A stretch of DNA of 34,041 nt from Clostridia bacterium (GCA_017432485.1 JAFRJB010000007.1:1-34041); one strand, 5' to 3'. Shown: positions 26,168-33,818, numbered from the stretch's first letter. Numbers and translations: made by a program. The notes: a model not told the origin generated them from the letters alone.

Positions 26168-26246
26168 CGGAATGCGGAATGCGGAATTCGGAATTAAAGG
26201 TGGCAACACGATGTGTTGCATAAGAATGGCGTTGCTGTGCAGCGCC
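26168..26246. repeat. Tandem CGGAATK heptamers followed by two 3-nt-loop hairpins
   Basis: CGGAATG, CGGAATG, CGGAATT and CGGAATT (26168-26195) are exactly head to tail. Then come hairpins GCAACAC-GAT-GTGTTGC (26203-26219) and GGCGTTGC-TGT-GCAGCGCC (26228-26246, one G-U pair) separated by ATAAGAAT. The whole stretch fills the gap between the two SDR genes. Confidence 0.75.
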
Positions 26247-26276
26247 ACCACAAACTGATGGATGAAAGGTAATAAT

Positions 26277-27302
26277 ATGAAAGTATTTATGATTGGCGGC
26301 ACCGGCCTTTTGGGCTGCGAAGCTGCAAGAATCTTTATTGAGCGCGGGCATCAGGTGACAAGCGTTGCCTTGCCGCCGCTCCCGCAGGGTGCGCCCATTC
26401 CCGAAGAGATGGAAATTGTCTTCGGTGACATCAACAAGAAAAGCGACGAAGAAATCTTGGCAATGCTCAAGGGTTGCGACAGTTTTGTCTTTGCCGCGGG
26501 CGTGGATGAGCGCGTGGAGTTCCCGGCGCCGGTGTATGATTATTACTATAAGTACAACATCGCGCCGCTTGAGAGAATTTTACCGCTGTGCAAGCAGGCA
26601 GGCTTAAAGAATGCCGTTGTGCTCGGTTCCTACTTCTCTTACCTCTACAAGAAAAAACCGCAAATGGGTTTACTCGAGCGCAATCCTTACTTTAGAGCGC
26701 GCATTGAGCAGGAGAGAGTTGTGGAGTCCTTCTGCGATGAAACGTTTGATGCAACGGTGCTTGAGCTGCCCTACATCTTCGGCACACAGCCGGGCAGAAA
26801 ACCGGTGTGGGTGGTGCTCATTGAGCAAATTTCCGGTATGGATAAACTGCCCTTTACCATGTACCCGAAGGGCGGCACCGCAATGCTCACCGTGCGCCAG
26901 GTTGGTCAGGTTATTGTCGGCGCTGCCGAGCAGAAGCCGGGCGCGGGCTTTAGAGCTGTTCCGATCGGTATGTATAACATGAGTTGGAAAAAGTTCCTCT
27001 CGATTGTTTACGATGCCAGAGGCATGGGCGCCGACCGCAAGATTATCGGTGTGCCGCCTTGGATGATGCGCATGGGTATGAAGGGCATTATCAAAGACTA
27101 TGAAGAGCGGGGGATTGACAGCGGTATGGATCCGCTGCAGCTGCCCGATATTATGGATATCCGGCTCTTTATCAACAAGAAGTATGCGGTCGAACTCGGC
27201 GCAACGGAAGATGATATTGAATCGGCGATTTTTGACTCTATCAAACTCAGTGAAGAAGCCTACAAAGGCACCGCAGAGTTGTTAGATATGAAAGGCGAAT
27301 AA
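26277..27302 (+). CDS. Atypical SDR-family NAD(P)-binding protein
   Basis: Translation starts at the ATG 26277, with AAAGG 7 nt upstream; the in-frame ATG at 26262 lacks a ribosome site. The protein has 341 residues. The nucleotide motif GGTGLLG (7-13) is clear. At the catalytic position the sequence is Tyr138-x3-Arg142 (YFRAR) instead of YxxxK, with Ser118 available. Without the lysine it may be a NAD(P)-binding protein of the atypical SDR class, not a standard dehydrogenase. It is distantly like its neighbour in fold only. It ends just before a strong terminator, and the pair faces the convergent feo operon. Confidence 0.75.
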   Translation: MKVFMIGGTGLLGCEAARIFIERGHQVTSVALPPLPQGAPIPEEMEIVFGDINKKSDEEILAMLKGCDSFVFAAGVDERVEFPAPVYDYYYKYNIAPLERILPLCKQAGLKNAVVLGSYFSYLYKKKPQMGLLERNPYFRARIEQERVVESFCDETFDATVLELPYIFGTQPGRKPVWVVLIEQISGMDKLPFTMYPKGGTAMLTVRQVGQVIVGAAEQKPGAGFRAVPIGMYNMSWKKFLSIVYDARGMGADRKIIGVPPWMMRMGMKGIIKDYEERGIDSGMDPLQLPDIMDIRLFINKKYAVELGATEDDIESAIFDSIKLSEEAYKGTAELLDMKGE

Positions 27303-27327
27303 AAATAAGGGGCATCGCCCCTTATTT
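27303..27327 (+). terminator. Terminator after the second SDR gene
   Basis: AAATAAGGGGC (27303-27313) and GCCCCTTATTT (27317-27327) with an ATC loop directly follow the stop codon. Confidence 0.75.
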
Positions 27328-27334
27328 CTATTCG

Positions 27335-27352
27335 CAGTGTTCAGTGTTCAGT
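27335..27352. repeat. Tandem GTTCAGT heptamers
   Basis: CAGT (27335-27338), GTTCAGT (27339-27345) and GTTCAGT (27346-27352) lie between two hairpins. It is the reverse complement of the ACTGAAC heptamers at 24491. Confidence 0.6.
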
Positions 27353-27354
27353 AG

Positions 27355-27387
27355 CGGTGTGCAGTGTTTTCTGCACACCGTTTTTTT
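27355..27387 (+). terminator. Strong intrinsic terminator between convergent SDR and feo transcripts
   Basis: CGGTGTGCAG (27355-27364) pairs with CTGCACACCG (27371-27380) and is followed by seven T on the + strand. The stop codon of the Cys-rich peptide overlaps the end of the T-run. Confidence 0.85.
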
Positions 27388-27559
27388 ATTGCTTATGGTT
27401 GCAGTGGCAAGCATTGGGGCAGCCGGAGCATTTGCAGCCGCAGGCGCCCACACCCGCTTTCTTGTCTTTTATAAGTTTGCGCACTGCAAAGAACACGGCA
27501 AGCGCCAAGGCGAGTAAAACGAGTATCGTAACCCAATTCATTTGTAAAAAGTGCAGCAT
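27386..27559 (-). CDS. FeoB-associated Cys-rich membrane protein
   Basis: This 57-residue gene was found by translating the gap after feoB. It starts MLHFLQMNWVTILVLLALAL, forming one transmembrane helix (about 8-27), then a basic stretch (VRKLIKDKK) and a Cys-rich tail (CGCKCSGCPNACHC, residues 40-53) holding six cysteines and a histidine. This is the FeoB-associated Cys-rich protein family, which accompanies feoB in Firmicutes. Its role is unproven; iron transfer or FeoB stabilisation is suspected. GGGAG lies 8 nt before the ATG, which favours 27559 over the in-frame ATG at 27541. The gap to the feoB stop is 17 nt, so the two are co-transcribed. Confidence 0.88.
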   Translation of the reverse strand: MLHFLQMNWVTILVLLALALAVFFAVRKLIKDKKAGVGACGCKCSGCPNACHCNHKQ

Positions 27560-27576
27560 AAAATCATCTCCCTAAA

Positions 27577-29745
27577 CTATTTAGTGCTCACTGCCAAGTG
27601 ATTTTGGTTGTATTTATTTTTGCGCACCAACATGTAGCAGATACCGGCGAATGCCGCTGCCGCGGCAATGATGCCGACAATGTGGTTGACAATGTCTCCC
27701 GTAAACAGGCAGCCGAACTGGAACACAATGAGCGAAACCAGGTAAGCAAACCCGCACTGGTAGCCGATGGTAAACCAAGTCCATTTGGCGCTGTTTATTT
27801 CTCGCTTAATCGCACCGATTGCCGCAAAGCAGGGAGCACACAACAGGTTAAAAACAAGGTAGGAATAGCCTGCAAGTGCACCGTGCCCGCCGCTGAAGGC
27901 GTTGAAATCCGCTGCCAGCAGTTTCCAAATTTCATCGCCGTTTTCGGCAAGCTCGCCGCCGAAGTGGTAGAGCTGCCCGAAGGTGCCGACCACATTTTCT
28001 TTAGCGATTAAGCCGGTAACGGCAGCCACCGCTGTTTTCCAATTACCCCAGCCGAGCGGTTTGAAAACCCATGCAAATACATTGCCGATAGTTGCCATAA
28101 TGGAGTTTTCAATATCTTCAATCATACCGAAGTGACCGCCTTCTACACCGAAGTTTAAGAAGAACCACACCACGATAGTGGAGAGCAAAATCACGGTACC
28201 GGCTTTTTTAATGAAAGACCAGCCGCGCTCCCAGGTGGAGCGAAGCACTGTGCCGACAGTCGGCAGGTGGTAGGCGGGCAGTTCCATCACAAACGGTGCC
28301 GGGTCGCCCGCGAAGCGCTTGGTTTTCTTGAGCATAATGCCCGAAACAATGATTGCACCCACACCCACAAAGTAGGCGGAAGCGGCAACCAAACCCGAAC
28401 CGCCGAAGAGGGCGCCGGCAATCAAGCCGATAATCGGGAGTTTTGCCGAGCACGGCACAAAGGTGGTTGTCATAATTGTCATGCGGCGATCGCGCTCGTT
28501 TTCAATCGTGCGCGAAGCCATCACGCCGGGAATTCCGCAGCCCGAGCCGATGAGCATCGGAATAAAGGATTTGCCCGAAAGCCCAAAGTGACGAAAAATT
28601 CTATCCATCACAAATGCCACACGCGCCATGTAGCCGCAGCCTTCCAGGAAGGAGAGCATTAAAAACAGTACTAAGATTTGCGGCACAAAGCCGAGCACGG
28701 CACCCACACCGCCGATGATACCGTCGTTAATCAAGCCAAAGAGCCAATCCGGCACTCTGCTTTCGAGCAAGGCGCTTACGCCGTTGGGTATCCATTCGCC
28801 GAAGAGGACATCGTTCACCCAGTCTGTGGCAAAGGCGCCGACGGTGCTCATGGCGATGTAGTAAACCAAGAACATTACGCCGAAGAAGATTGGCAGCCCC
28901 CAAATGCGGCTGGTGACGACCTTATCGATTTTATCCGAAGTGGAAAGTTTGCCTTTGCCGGTTTTTTGATAGCAGGATTTGATGATTGTGCCGATGTAGA
29001 TATAGCGCTCGTTGGTGATGATGGACTCGGCATCGTCATCCAATTCATCCTCCGCCGCTTGGATGTCTTCGGTAATGTGGTCGAGGTCGGATTGACTGAT
29101 AGCGAGTTTTTCAATGACCTTTTCATCACTTTCAAAAAGTTTGATGGCATACCAGCGCTGCTGCTGTTTTGGCATATCGTGAAGCAGTCTCTCTTCAATA
29201 TGCGCCAGTGCGTGTTCTACCACGCCGCTAAAAGAGTGCTGCGGCACGGTTGCTTCGCCGGCGGCAGCCTCGATTGCTGTCTTTGCCGCTTCTTCCACAC
29301 CGCTGCCCTTGAGCGCCGAGATTTCGACAACGGGGCAGGCGAGTTGGCGAGAGAGCTCTTGACAGTCGATTTTATCGCCGTTTTTCTTAACGACATCCAT
29401 CATATTGATAGCCACCACAACAGGAATGCCGAGCTCGACAAGCTGCGTGGTCAAATATAAGTTTCTTTCAAGATTGGTGCCGTCAACAATATTAATAATA
29501 GCATCGGGTTTTGCATCAATCAGGTAATCCCTTGCGACAACTTCTTCAATGGTGTAGGGGGAAAGGGAGTAGATACCCGGAAGATCGGTGATGGTGACAT
29601 CACTGTGCTTTTTGAGTTTACCCTCTTTCTTTTCCACTGTCACGCCGGGCCAGTTGCCGACATATTGGTTTGCGCCGGTGAGTGCGTTAAAAAGTGTCGT
29701 TTTACCGCTGTTCGGGTTACCGGCAAGTGCTATTGTCATACTCAT
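27577..29745 (-). CDS. feoB: Ferrous iron transporter B
   Basis: The 722-residue membrane protein imports Fe(II), with an N-terminal GTPase. The G motifs are complete: G1 GNPNSGKT (9-16), G3 DLPG (54-57), G4 NMMD (114-117) and G5 SALKG (143-147). A helical GDI-like spacer covers about 190-265. The C-terminal two-thirds contains the multi-helix channel, with the duplicated Gate region including the Cys-containing IGSGCGIPG and the conserved PCSAKLP motif. The length is normal for the family. GGAAAGGA precedes the ATG. The gene lies downstream of feoA with a 51-nt gap containing a GTTAGC palindrome (29764-29779). It is third in the operon and controlled by iron. Confidence 0.96.
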   Translation of the reverse strand: MSMTIALAGNPNSGKTTLFNALTGANQYVGNWPGVTVEKKEGKLKKHSDVTITDLPGIYSLSPYTIEEVVARDYLIDAKPDAIINIVDGTNLERNLYLTTQLVELGIPVVVAINMMDVVKKNGDKIDCQELSRQLACPVVEISALKGSGVEEAAKTAIEAAAGEATVPQHSFSGVVEHALAHIEERLLHDMPKQQQRWYAIKLFESDEKVIEKLAISQSDLDHITEDIQAAEDELDDDAESIITNERYIYIGTIIKSCYQKTGKGKLSTSDKIDKVVTSRIWGLPIFFGVMFLVYYIAMSTVGAFATDWVNDVLFGEWIPNGVSALLESRVPDWLFGLINDGIIGGVGAVLGFVPQILVLFLMLSFLEGCGYMARVAFVMDRIFRHFGLSGKSFIPMLIGSGCGIPGVMASRTIENERDRRMTIMTTTFVPCSAKLPIIGLIAGALFGGSGLVAASAYFVGVGAIIVSGIMLKKTKRFAGDPAPFVMELPAYHLPTVGTVLRSTWERGWSFIKKAGTVILLSTIVVWFFLNFGVEGGHFGMIEDIENSIMATIGNVFAWVFKPLGWGNWKTAVAAVTGLIAKENVVGTFGQLYHFGGELAENGDEIWKLLAADFNAFSGGHGALAGYSYLVFNLLCAPCFAAIGAIKREINSAKWTWFTIGYQCGFAYLVSLIVFQFGCLFTGDIVNHIVGIIAAAAAFAGICYMLVRKNKYNQNHLAVSTK

Positions 29746-29763
29746 TTTTCTTTTCCTTTCCAG

Positions 29764-29779
29764 GTTAGCTAATGCTAAC
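29764..29779. promoter_or_regulatory. Internal DtxR-type operator between feoA and feoB
   Basis: GTTAGC-TAAT-GCTAAC is the same 16-bp palindrome found three times at the operon promoter. No good -10/-35 pair overlaps it, so it may be a secondary binding site or a roadblock for transcription into feoB. Confidence 0.6.
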
Positions 29780-29796
29780 TTTTACTGCAAAAAAAT

Positions 29797-30015
29797 TTAT
29801 TCTACTTCAATCAACTGAGCATCGCTCTTGCGGATGGAAAGCTCATAGTCTCTGACTGTGATTTCCATCGGGTCGCCGAGCGGCGCCACTTTGCGCACGT
29901 AGATTTCCACACCCTTGGTAATGCCCATATCCATAATTCTGCGCTTAAGCGCGCCTTCACCGTGAATGCGCTTTACCTTACAGGTTGCACCGATGTTGAC
30001 TTCTTTGAGTGTCAT
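29797..30015 (-). CDS. feoA: FeoA, SH3-like partner of FeoB (promoter-distal copy)
   Basis: The 72-residue protein has the FeoA fold: GATCKVKRI...RRIMDMGITKG...V.PLGDP.EI.VR.YELSIRKSDA. It is cytoplasmic and thought to bind the FeoB GTPase domain. AAGGAGG lies 7 nt before the ATG. The gene starts 13 nt inside from the end of a MITE and is followed by feoB. A second, different FeoA lies upstream of the MITE. Within the family this copy is closer to the canonical FeoA (PLGDP motif kept). Confidence 0.92.
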   Translation of the reverse strand: MTLKEVNIGATCKVKRIHGEGALKRRIMDMGITKGVEIYVRKVAPLGDPMEITVRDYELSIRKSDAQLIEVE

Positions 30016-30028
30016 AGTATTTCCTCCT

Positions 30029-30306
30029 TAGGGTAAAAGGAGTCGAACTTTAAAGCCTCTCCCTCGCCCTTTTTGACTAATTTATCCGATTTTTCGTTGA
30101 TTGGCGCCAGCCAATCTGCCTCAATATCGAAGAAATTATCACAAAAATTTCTTCGCGAGAGGTGCTTCGCAGTTTTGGTTAGCCTATTTTGCACTAAGAT
30201 AAGGCAAAACGCTGAAGGAATGCTGTCGCATTGCAAAGCGTTTTAACGCAATTTTAGGGGAAAAGAGGCAACCAAAACCTATTAATATTCGCCTCCTTTT
30301 ACCCTA
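30029..30306. mobile_element. MITE with perfect 14-bp terminal inverted repeats, inserted in the feo operon
   Basis: The 278-bp element begins TAGGGTAAAAGGAG (30029-30042) and ends with its exact reverse complement (30293-30306). The outermost TA on each side could be the target-site duplication, as for Tc1/mariner/IS630 MITEs. It holds no transposase. A related copy lies at 33819, roughly two-thirds alike by eye. Internal hairpins occur, for example GATTGGC-GCCA-GCCAATC (30099-30116) and GAAGAAATT...AATTTCTTC. A 74-codon frame on the minus strand is not supported as a gene. The promoter-side end gives the stop codon of the upstream feoA. Confidence 0.85.
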
Positions 30307-30516
30307 TACATAAATCTTCATTGCCATTTCTTTGCTGATAGCAATGCGAGATTCTTTTACTTTTACAATAATATTCCCGTTTTGCTCGGAGATGACGGTG
30401 ACTGTGTCGCCGACAATGAAGCCGAGATTTTCCAGATGCTTTTTGACTTGAGGTTTGCCGGATATGCGCTTAATCACGCCATCGTTCCCCGCGCCGAGAA
30501 CTGCGAGTGGTATCAT
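30304..30516 (-). CDS. feoA: Second FeoA, SH3-like (promoter-proximal copy)
   Basis: The 70-residue protein reads MIPLAVLGAGNDGVIKRISG...HLENLGFIVGDTVTVIS...NIIVKVKESRIAISKEMAMKI. It is FeoA-like but diverged from the other copy and lacks the PLGDP segment. AAAGGAG precedes the ATG. It is the first gene after the regulated promoter. Its last codons are ATT TAT GTA TAG, with TAG formed by the first bases of the MITE, so the C-terminus was defined by the insertion. Paired FeoA proteins are common in Firmicutes feo operons. Confidence 0.9.
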   Translation of the reverse strand: MIPLAVLGAGNDGVIKRISGKPQVKKHLENLGFIVGDTVTVISEQNGNIIVKVKESRIAISKEMAMKIYV

Positions 30517-30530
30517 GGGTATCTCCTTTA

Positions 30531-30581
30531 GTTAGCAAATGCTAACTTTAAAAGTAAAAATATATGTTAGCCTTTGCTAAC
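30531..30581. promoter_or_regulatory. Two DtxR-type operators in the feo leader
   Basis: GTTAGC-AAAT-GCTAAC (30531-30546) and GTTAGC-CTTT-GCTAAC (30566-30581) lie 35 bp apart. The distal one covers the expected transcription start and the proximal one abuts the ribosome site of the first feoA. Confidence 0.85.
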
Positions 30582-30588
30582 CAATTCT

Positions 30589-30617
30589 ATTATAGTTAGC
30601 AAATGCTAACTTGTCAA
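30589..30617 (-). promoter_or_regulatory. feo promoter with a DtxR-type operator filling the spacer
   Basis: On the minus strand a perfect TTGACA (30617-30612), a 17-nt spacer and a perfect TATAAT (30594-30589). The spacer is almost entirely the palindrome GTTAGC-ATTT-GCTAAC (30610-30595). Iron-loaded repressor would compete directly with RNA polymerase. Confidence 0.9.
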
Positions 30618-30645
30618 GTCTTTTTTTTGCAGTTTTGCACCAATA

Positions 30646-30674
30646 TTGCAGTTTTGCCGAGAATATGATAAAAT
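30646..30674 (+). promoter_or_regulatory. Candidate promoter of the DtxR-type regulator
   Basis: TTGCAG (30646-30651), a 17-nt spacer and TAAAAT (30669-30674). A 12-nt direct repeat TTGCAGTTTTGC at 30627 and 30647 overlaps the -35 side. No GTTAGC palindrome overlaps this promoter, so autoregulation is not obvious. Confidence 0.45.
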
Positions 30675-30724
30675 AATATATATACTACAATTAGCCGGCA
30701 CTTTTGTGCAAAAGGAGGGTTACA

Positions 30725-31093
30725 ATGGATAGTAGAGAATCTGCCGAGATGTATCTTGAAACAATCTATATTCTTTCTCAAAAATCGGATGCTGTCAGAA
30801 AAATAGATGTCAGCCGCTATATGGGCTATGCAAAACCCTCTGTGACCCGCGCCATCGGGCTGTTGGAAAAGCGCGGGCTTGTCAATGTGGATGACAGCGG
30901 TATTTTGAAGCTCTCGAAAGAGGGGGAACAGCAGGCAAAGAGGATTTATGAGCGCCACACCGTGCTCACTAAAATGTTTATGAATCTCGGTGTGGATGAA
31001 GAAACGGCGACAGAAGATGCTTGCCGCATTGAGCACTATATCAGCGAAACGACTTTTGATGCCATTAAAAAGCATATGGCAAAATATGAATAA
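30725..31093 (+). CDS. DtxR-family iron-dependent repressor
   Basis: The ATG at 30725 has AAAGGAGGG upstream; the protein has 122 residues. An N-terminal winged helix (about 1-65) contains YMGYAKPSVTRAIGLLEKRGL as recognition region, followed by the dimerisation and metal-binding helices. Compared with Bacillus MntR, the position of Asp8 is Met9, as in DtxR/IdeR, and the motif ACRIEH supplies Cys100, Glu103 and His104, matching DtxR Cys102, Glu105, His106. His78 sits at the ancillary site. This ligand set indicates Fe(II) sensing. There is no C-terminal SH3 domain. It is divergent from feo, which carries four matching palindromes. It is almost certainly the feo repressor. Confidence 0.9.
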   Translation: MDSRESAEMYLETIYILSQKSDAVRKIDVSRYMGYAKPSVTRAIGLLEKRGLVNVDDSGILKLSKEGEQQAKRIYERHTVLTKMFMNLGVDEETATEDACRIEHYISETTFDAIKKHMAKYE

Positions 31094-31107
31094 TTCTAAA
31101 TTTATAG

Positions 31108-31137
31108 AAAGAGAGGCGGTTGTCTCTCTTTTTTTTG
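31108..31137 (+). terminator. Terminator of the DtxR-type gene
   Basis: AAAGAGAG (31108-31115) pairs with CTCTCTTT (31124-31131), and the T-run continues to about 31136. Confidence 0.75.
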
Positions 31138-31165
31138 TTGGTGAAAATATCAATAAAAAATAGAG

Positions 31166-31194
31166 TTGAAAAAGTCGCTGTGTTCTTATATAAT
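31166..31194 (+). promoter_or_regulatory. Promoter of the GH3 gene
   Basis: TTGAAA (31166-31171), a 17-nt spacer and a perfect TATAAT (31189-31194), 41 nt before the start codon. Confidence 0.65.
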
Positions 31195-31235
31195 AAAAAT
31201 GTATATACCACTTTTATATTGCGGAGGAAAATGTG

Positions 31236-33683
31236 ATGAAACATCCCGATATTGTTGCCAAGATGACTTTGGCACAAAAGGCTAAAATTGTTTCCGGTAA
31301 AGATTATTGGCACATGGAAGGCTTCGAGGAATTGGGGCTTCCCGTGATTCAAATGACCGATGGCCCTCACGGTTTGAGAAAGCAAAACCCCGATGATAAA
31401 ACTGTCGGTTTGGGCGGTTCTTACCCGGCAACCTGTTTTCCGCCGGCATCGCTTTCCGGCTGCTCTTGGGACCCTGCGTTACTTGAGCAAGAGGGTGCCG
31501 CGATGGGTGAAGAGTGCCTGCAGGAAAAAGTTTCCGTTATCTTAGGCCCCGGTACAAACATTAAGCGCGCACCGACCTGCGGCAGAAACTTTGAGTATTT
31601 CTCCGAAGACCCGTATTTGGCAGGTAAGTGTTCTGCGGCAATCATTCGCGGTATCCAGTCTAAAGGTGTGGGTACCTCTCTCAAGCATTTTGCATTAAAC
31701 AGCCAAGAGGCTTACAGAATGGTGATTAATGAAGTTGCCGATGAGCGCACCTTGCGCGAGATTTATTTGCCCGCATTTGAAATTGCGGTCAAAGAGGCGC
31801 AACCGTGGACCATTATGAGTGCTTACAACCGCGTTAACGGTATTTACGCCTCCGAGAATAAGTGGCTGTTAGATACTGTCGCCAGAAAAGAGTGGGGCTT
31901 TGAAGGTATTTTTGTGACCGACTGGGGCGCGAGTGTTGACCGCATTCCCGGTTTGAAAGCCGGCACCGATTTAGAGATGCCCACCAGCGGCGATATGAAT
32001 GACAAGCTGATTATCAAAGCCGTCGAGAGCGGTAAGTTGGATGAAGCCGTGCTCGATGAAAGAGTGGATGCTTTGGTTGACCTCATTCTCAAATCCAAAC
32101 CCGCTTTGGAAGAAGCGCACAGTTACGATATTGAGGAGCACCACCAAATCGCGGCAAGAATTGCCGAAGGCTCCATGCAGCTGCTTAAAAACGATGGTGA
32201 CTTGCTGCCGCTCAAAGCAGGGCAAAAGGTGGCAGTCATTGGTGAGATGGCAGTTAAACCGCGCTACCAGGGCGCCGGTTCCTCTGTCATTAACCCGACC
32301 AAGATTGACAATGCGCTTGACAACCTCAAAGCGCTCGGCGTGGATGTGACCTATGCACAGGGCTACCGCAAAGAAGCGGATAAACTTGAAAACGATTTGT
32401 TCTGCGAGGCGCTCAATGCTGCTAAGCAGGCAGATGTGGTCGTTGTGTTTGCCGGTTTGACCGAACCCTTTGAAGGAGAGGGGTATGACCGCAAAAATAT
32501 CAATATACCCGCTTGCCAAAACAGGCTCATTGCCGAGATTTGCAAGCTCAACCCGAATGTGGCGGTTGTGCTCGCCGGCGGTTCTGTGATTAAGATGCCG
32601 TGGCACAGCAAGGTCAAAGCGATTTTGAACTCCGGGCTCGGCGGTCAGGCAGGCGGCATTGCTGTTGCCAATATTTTAACCGGTAAAGTCAATCCTTCCG
32701 GTAAGACAACCGAGACTTATATTAAAGATTATAAGGATAACCCGACCTACGGCAATTATCCCTCCACCGCGCAGACGGCGGAGCACCGCGAGAGCGTGTA
32801 TATCGGCTACCGCTACTACGACAAGGCGGGCAAGAATGTGCTCTTCCCGTTTGGTCACGGGCTTTCCTACACGAAGTTTAAGTACACGGCTATCAAGCTT
32901 TCTTCCACTTCCATTAAAGACAGCGATGAAGTGACCGTTTCCTTTAAGGTGAAGAATACGGGTGATGTGGCAGGCGCGGAAATCGCGCAGGTCTATGTAG
33001 CAGACAAAGAGTCCACCATCTTCCGCCCCGAAAAAGAGCTGAAGGCTTTTGCCAAAGTGTTCTTGGAGCCGGGCGAGCAAAAAGAAGTGAAGCTTGTGTT
33101 GGATAAGCGCGCCTTTGCTTTTTACAATGTTGCCATTCACGATTGGTGCGTGGAGAGCGGCGAGTTTGATATTTTGGTCGGTGCTTCGAGCCGCGATATT
33201 CGCTTGAAGGCTGCGCTCAAAGTTAAAGCAGATGCGGTGGAAATTCCCGATTACTCCGCAACCGCACCGAATTATTATGACAATATCTGCGCGATTACGC
33301 GCGAAGATTTTGAAGTGCTCTACGGCAAAAAACTGCCCTCTCCCGAGCGCTCCAAAAACAAGAGGATTGATAAATACTGCTGCTTGGATGATGCCAAACA
33401 CACCAAGTGGGGCGGCAGAATTTGTGCCCTTATTCACAAGGCAGTCGGTGCTGTCGGCGGATCGGATGCCAACGGTGATGCTGCGATGATTGCCGCGATG
33501 GCAACCCAAATTCCCATGCGCAACTTTGTGGCTATGAGTATGGGCGCCTTCACACCGCAGATGCTCAACGGGCTTTTGAAACTGCTCAATGATGAGGAAT
33601 CCTCCGTGCAGGGTATTGCCAAAATTTTGGCAGGTATCCCGGTACTCGTTACCAAAATCCCCGATTTATTAAAAGCAATATAG
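31236..33683 (+). CDS. GH3-family beta-glucosidase
   Basis: The 815-residue protein starts at ATG 31236, 8 nt after GGAGG; a GTG three bases earlier is less likely. The N-terminal GH3 barrel carries substrate-binding KH (150-151), the motif MSAYNRVNG and the nucleophile Asp229 in VTDWGA. A C-terminal GH3 domain with GLTEPFEGEGYDR follows, then an Fn3-like domain (about 545-660, YIGYRYYDKAG...FPFGHGLSYT). An extra about 140 residues at the C-terminus, Ala/Met-rich and mostly helical, has no function I can assign. There is no signal peptide, so it acts on imported beta-glucosides or related oligosaccharides in the cytoplasm. The gene has its own promoter and terminator. Confidence 0.93.
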   Translation: MKHPDIVAKMTLAQKAKIVSGKDYWHMEGFEELGLPVIQMTDGPHGLRKQNPDDKTVGLGGSYPATCFPPASLSGCSWDPALLEQEGAAMGEECLQEKVSVILGPGTNIKRAPTCGRNFEYFSEDPYLAGKCSAAIIRGIQSKGVGTSLKHFALNSQEAYRMVINEVADERTLREIYLPAFEIAVKEAQPWTIMSAYNRVNGIYASENKWLLDTVARKEWGFEGIFVTDWGASVDRIPGLKAGTDLEMPTSGDMNDKLIIKAVESGKLDEAVLDERVDALVDLILKSKPALEEAHSYDIEEHHQIAARIAEGSMQLLKNDGDLLPLKAGQKVAVIGEMAVKPRYQGAGSSVINPTKIDNALDNLKALGVDVTYAQGYRKEADKLENDLFCEALNAAKQADVVVVFAGLTEPFEGEGYDRKNINIPACQNRLIAEICKLNPNVAVVLAGGSVIKMPWHSKVKAILNSGLGGQAGGIAVANILTGKVNPSGKTTETYIKDYKDNPTYGNYPSTAQTAEHRESVYIGYRYYDKAGKNVLFPFGHGLSYTKFKYTAIKLSSTSIKDSDEVTVSFKVKNTGDVAGAEIAQVYVADKESTIFRPEKELKAFAKVFLEPGEQKEVKLVLDKRAFAFYNVAIHDWCVESGEFDILVGASSRDIRLKAALKVKADAVEIPDYSATAPNYYDNICAITREDFEVLYGKKLPSPERSKNKRIDKYCCLDDAKHTKWGGRICALIHKAVGAVGGSDANGDAAMIAAMATQIPMRNFVAMSMGAFTPQMLNGLLKLLNDEESSVQGIAKILAGIPVLVTKIPDLLKAI

Positions 33684-33719
33684 AAAAAGAGAACACCGCT
33701 CAGCGGTGTTTTCTTTTTC
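33683..33719 (+). terminator. Terminator of the GH3 gene
   Basis: A 17-bp stem (33683-33699 with 33703-33719, one G-U pair) around TCA, centred on AACACCGC/GCGGTGTT and ending in TTTTTC. It starts on the last base of the stop codon. Confidence 0.8.
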
Positions 33720-33818
33720 GAGAAATAAGGGATTTGTCGAGGTCTACGAGTAAAAAGTTTTCATTGATTTCAACCGACTTTTCTACCCCTCAGTCGCGCC
33801 AATCGCGCGCCAGCTCCA

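Noticed and set aside
29746..29796. Separate promoter for feoB at the internal operator
   Set aside because: Only a weak TTGCAG and TAACCT pair is visible; co-transcription with feoA is more likely.
30012..30236. 74-codon frame inside the MITE, overlapping the feoA start
   Set aside because: No ribosome site, frame not kept in the second MITE copy as far as can be read, and composition explained by the element.
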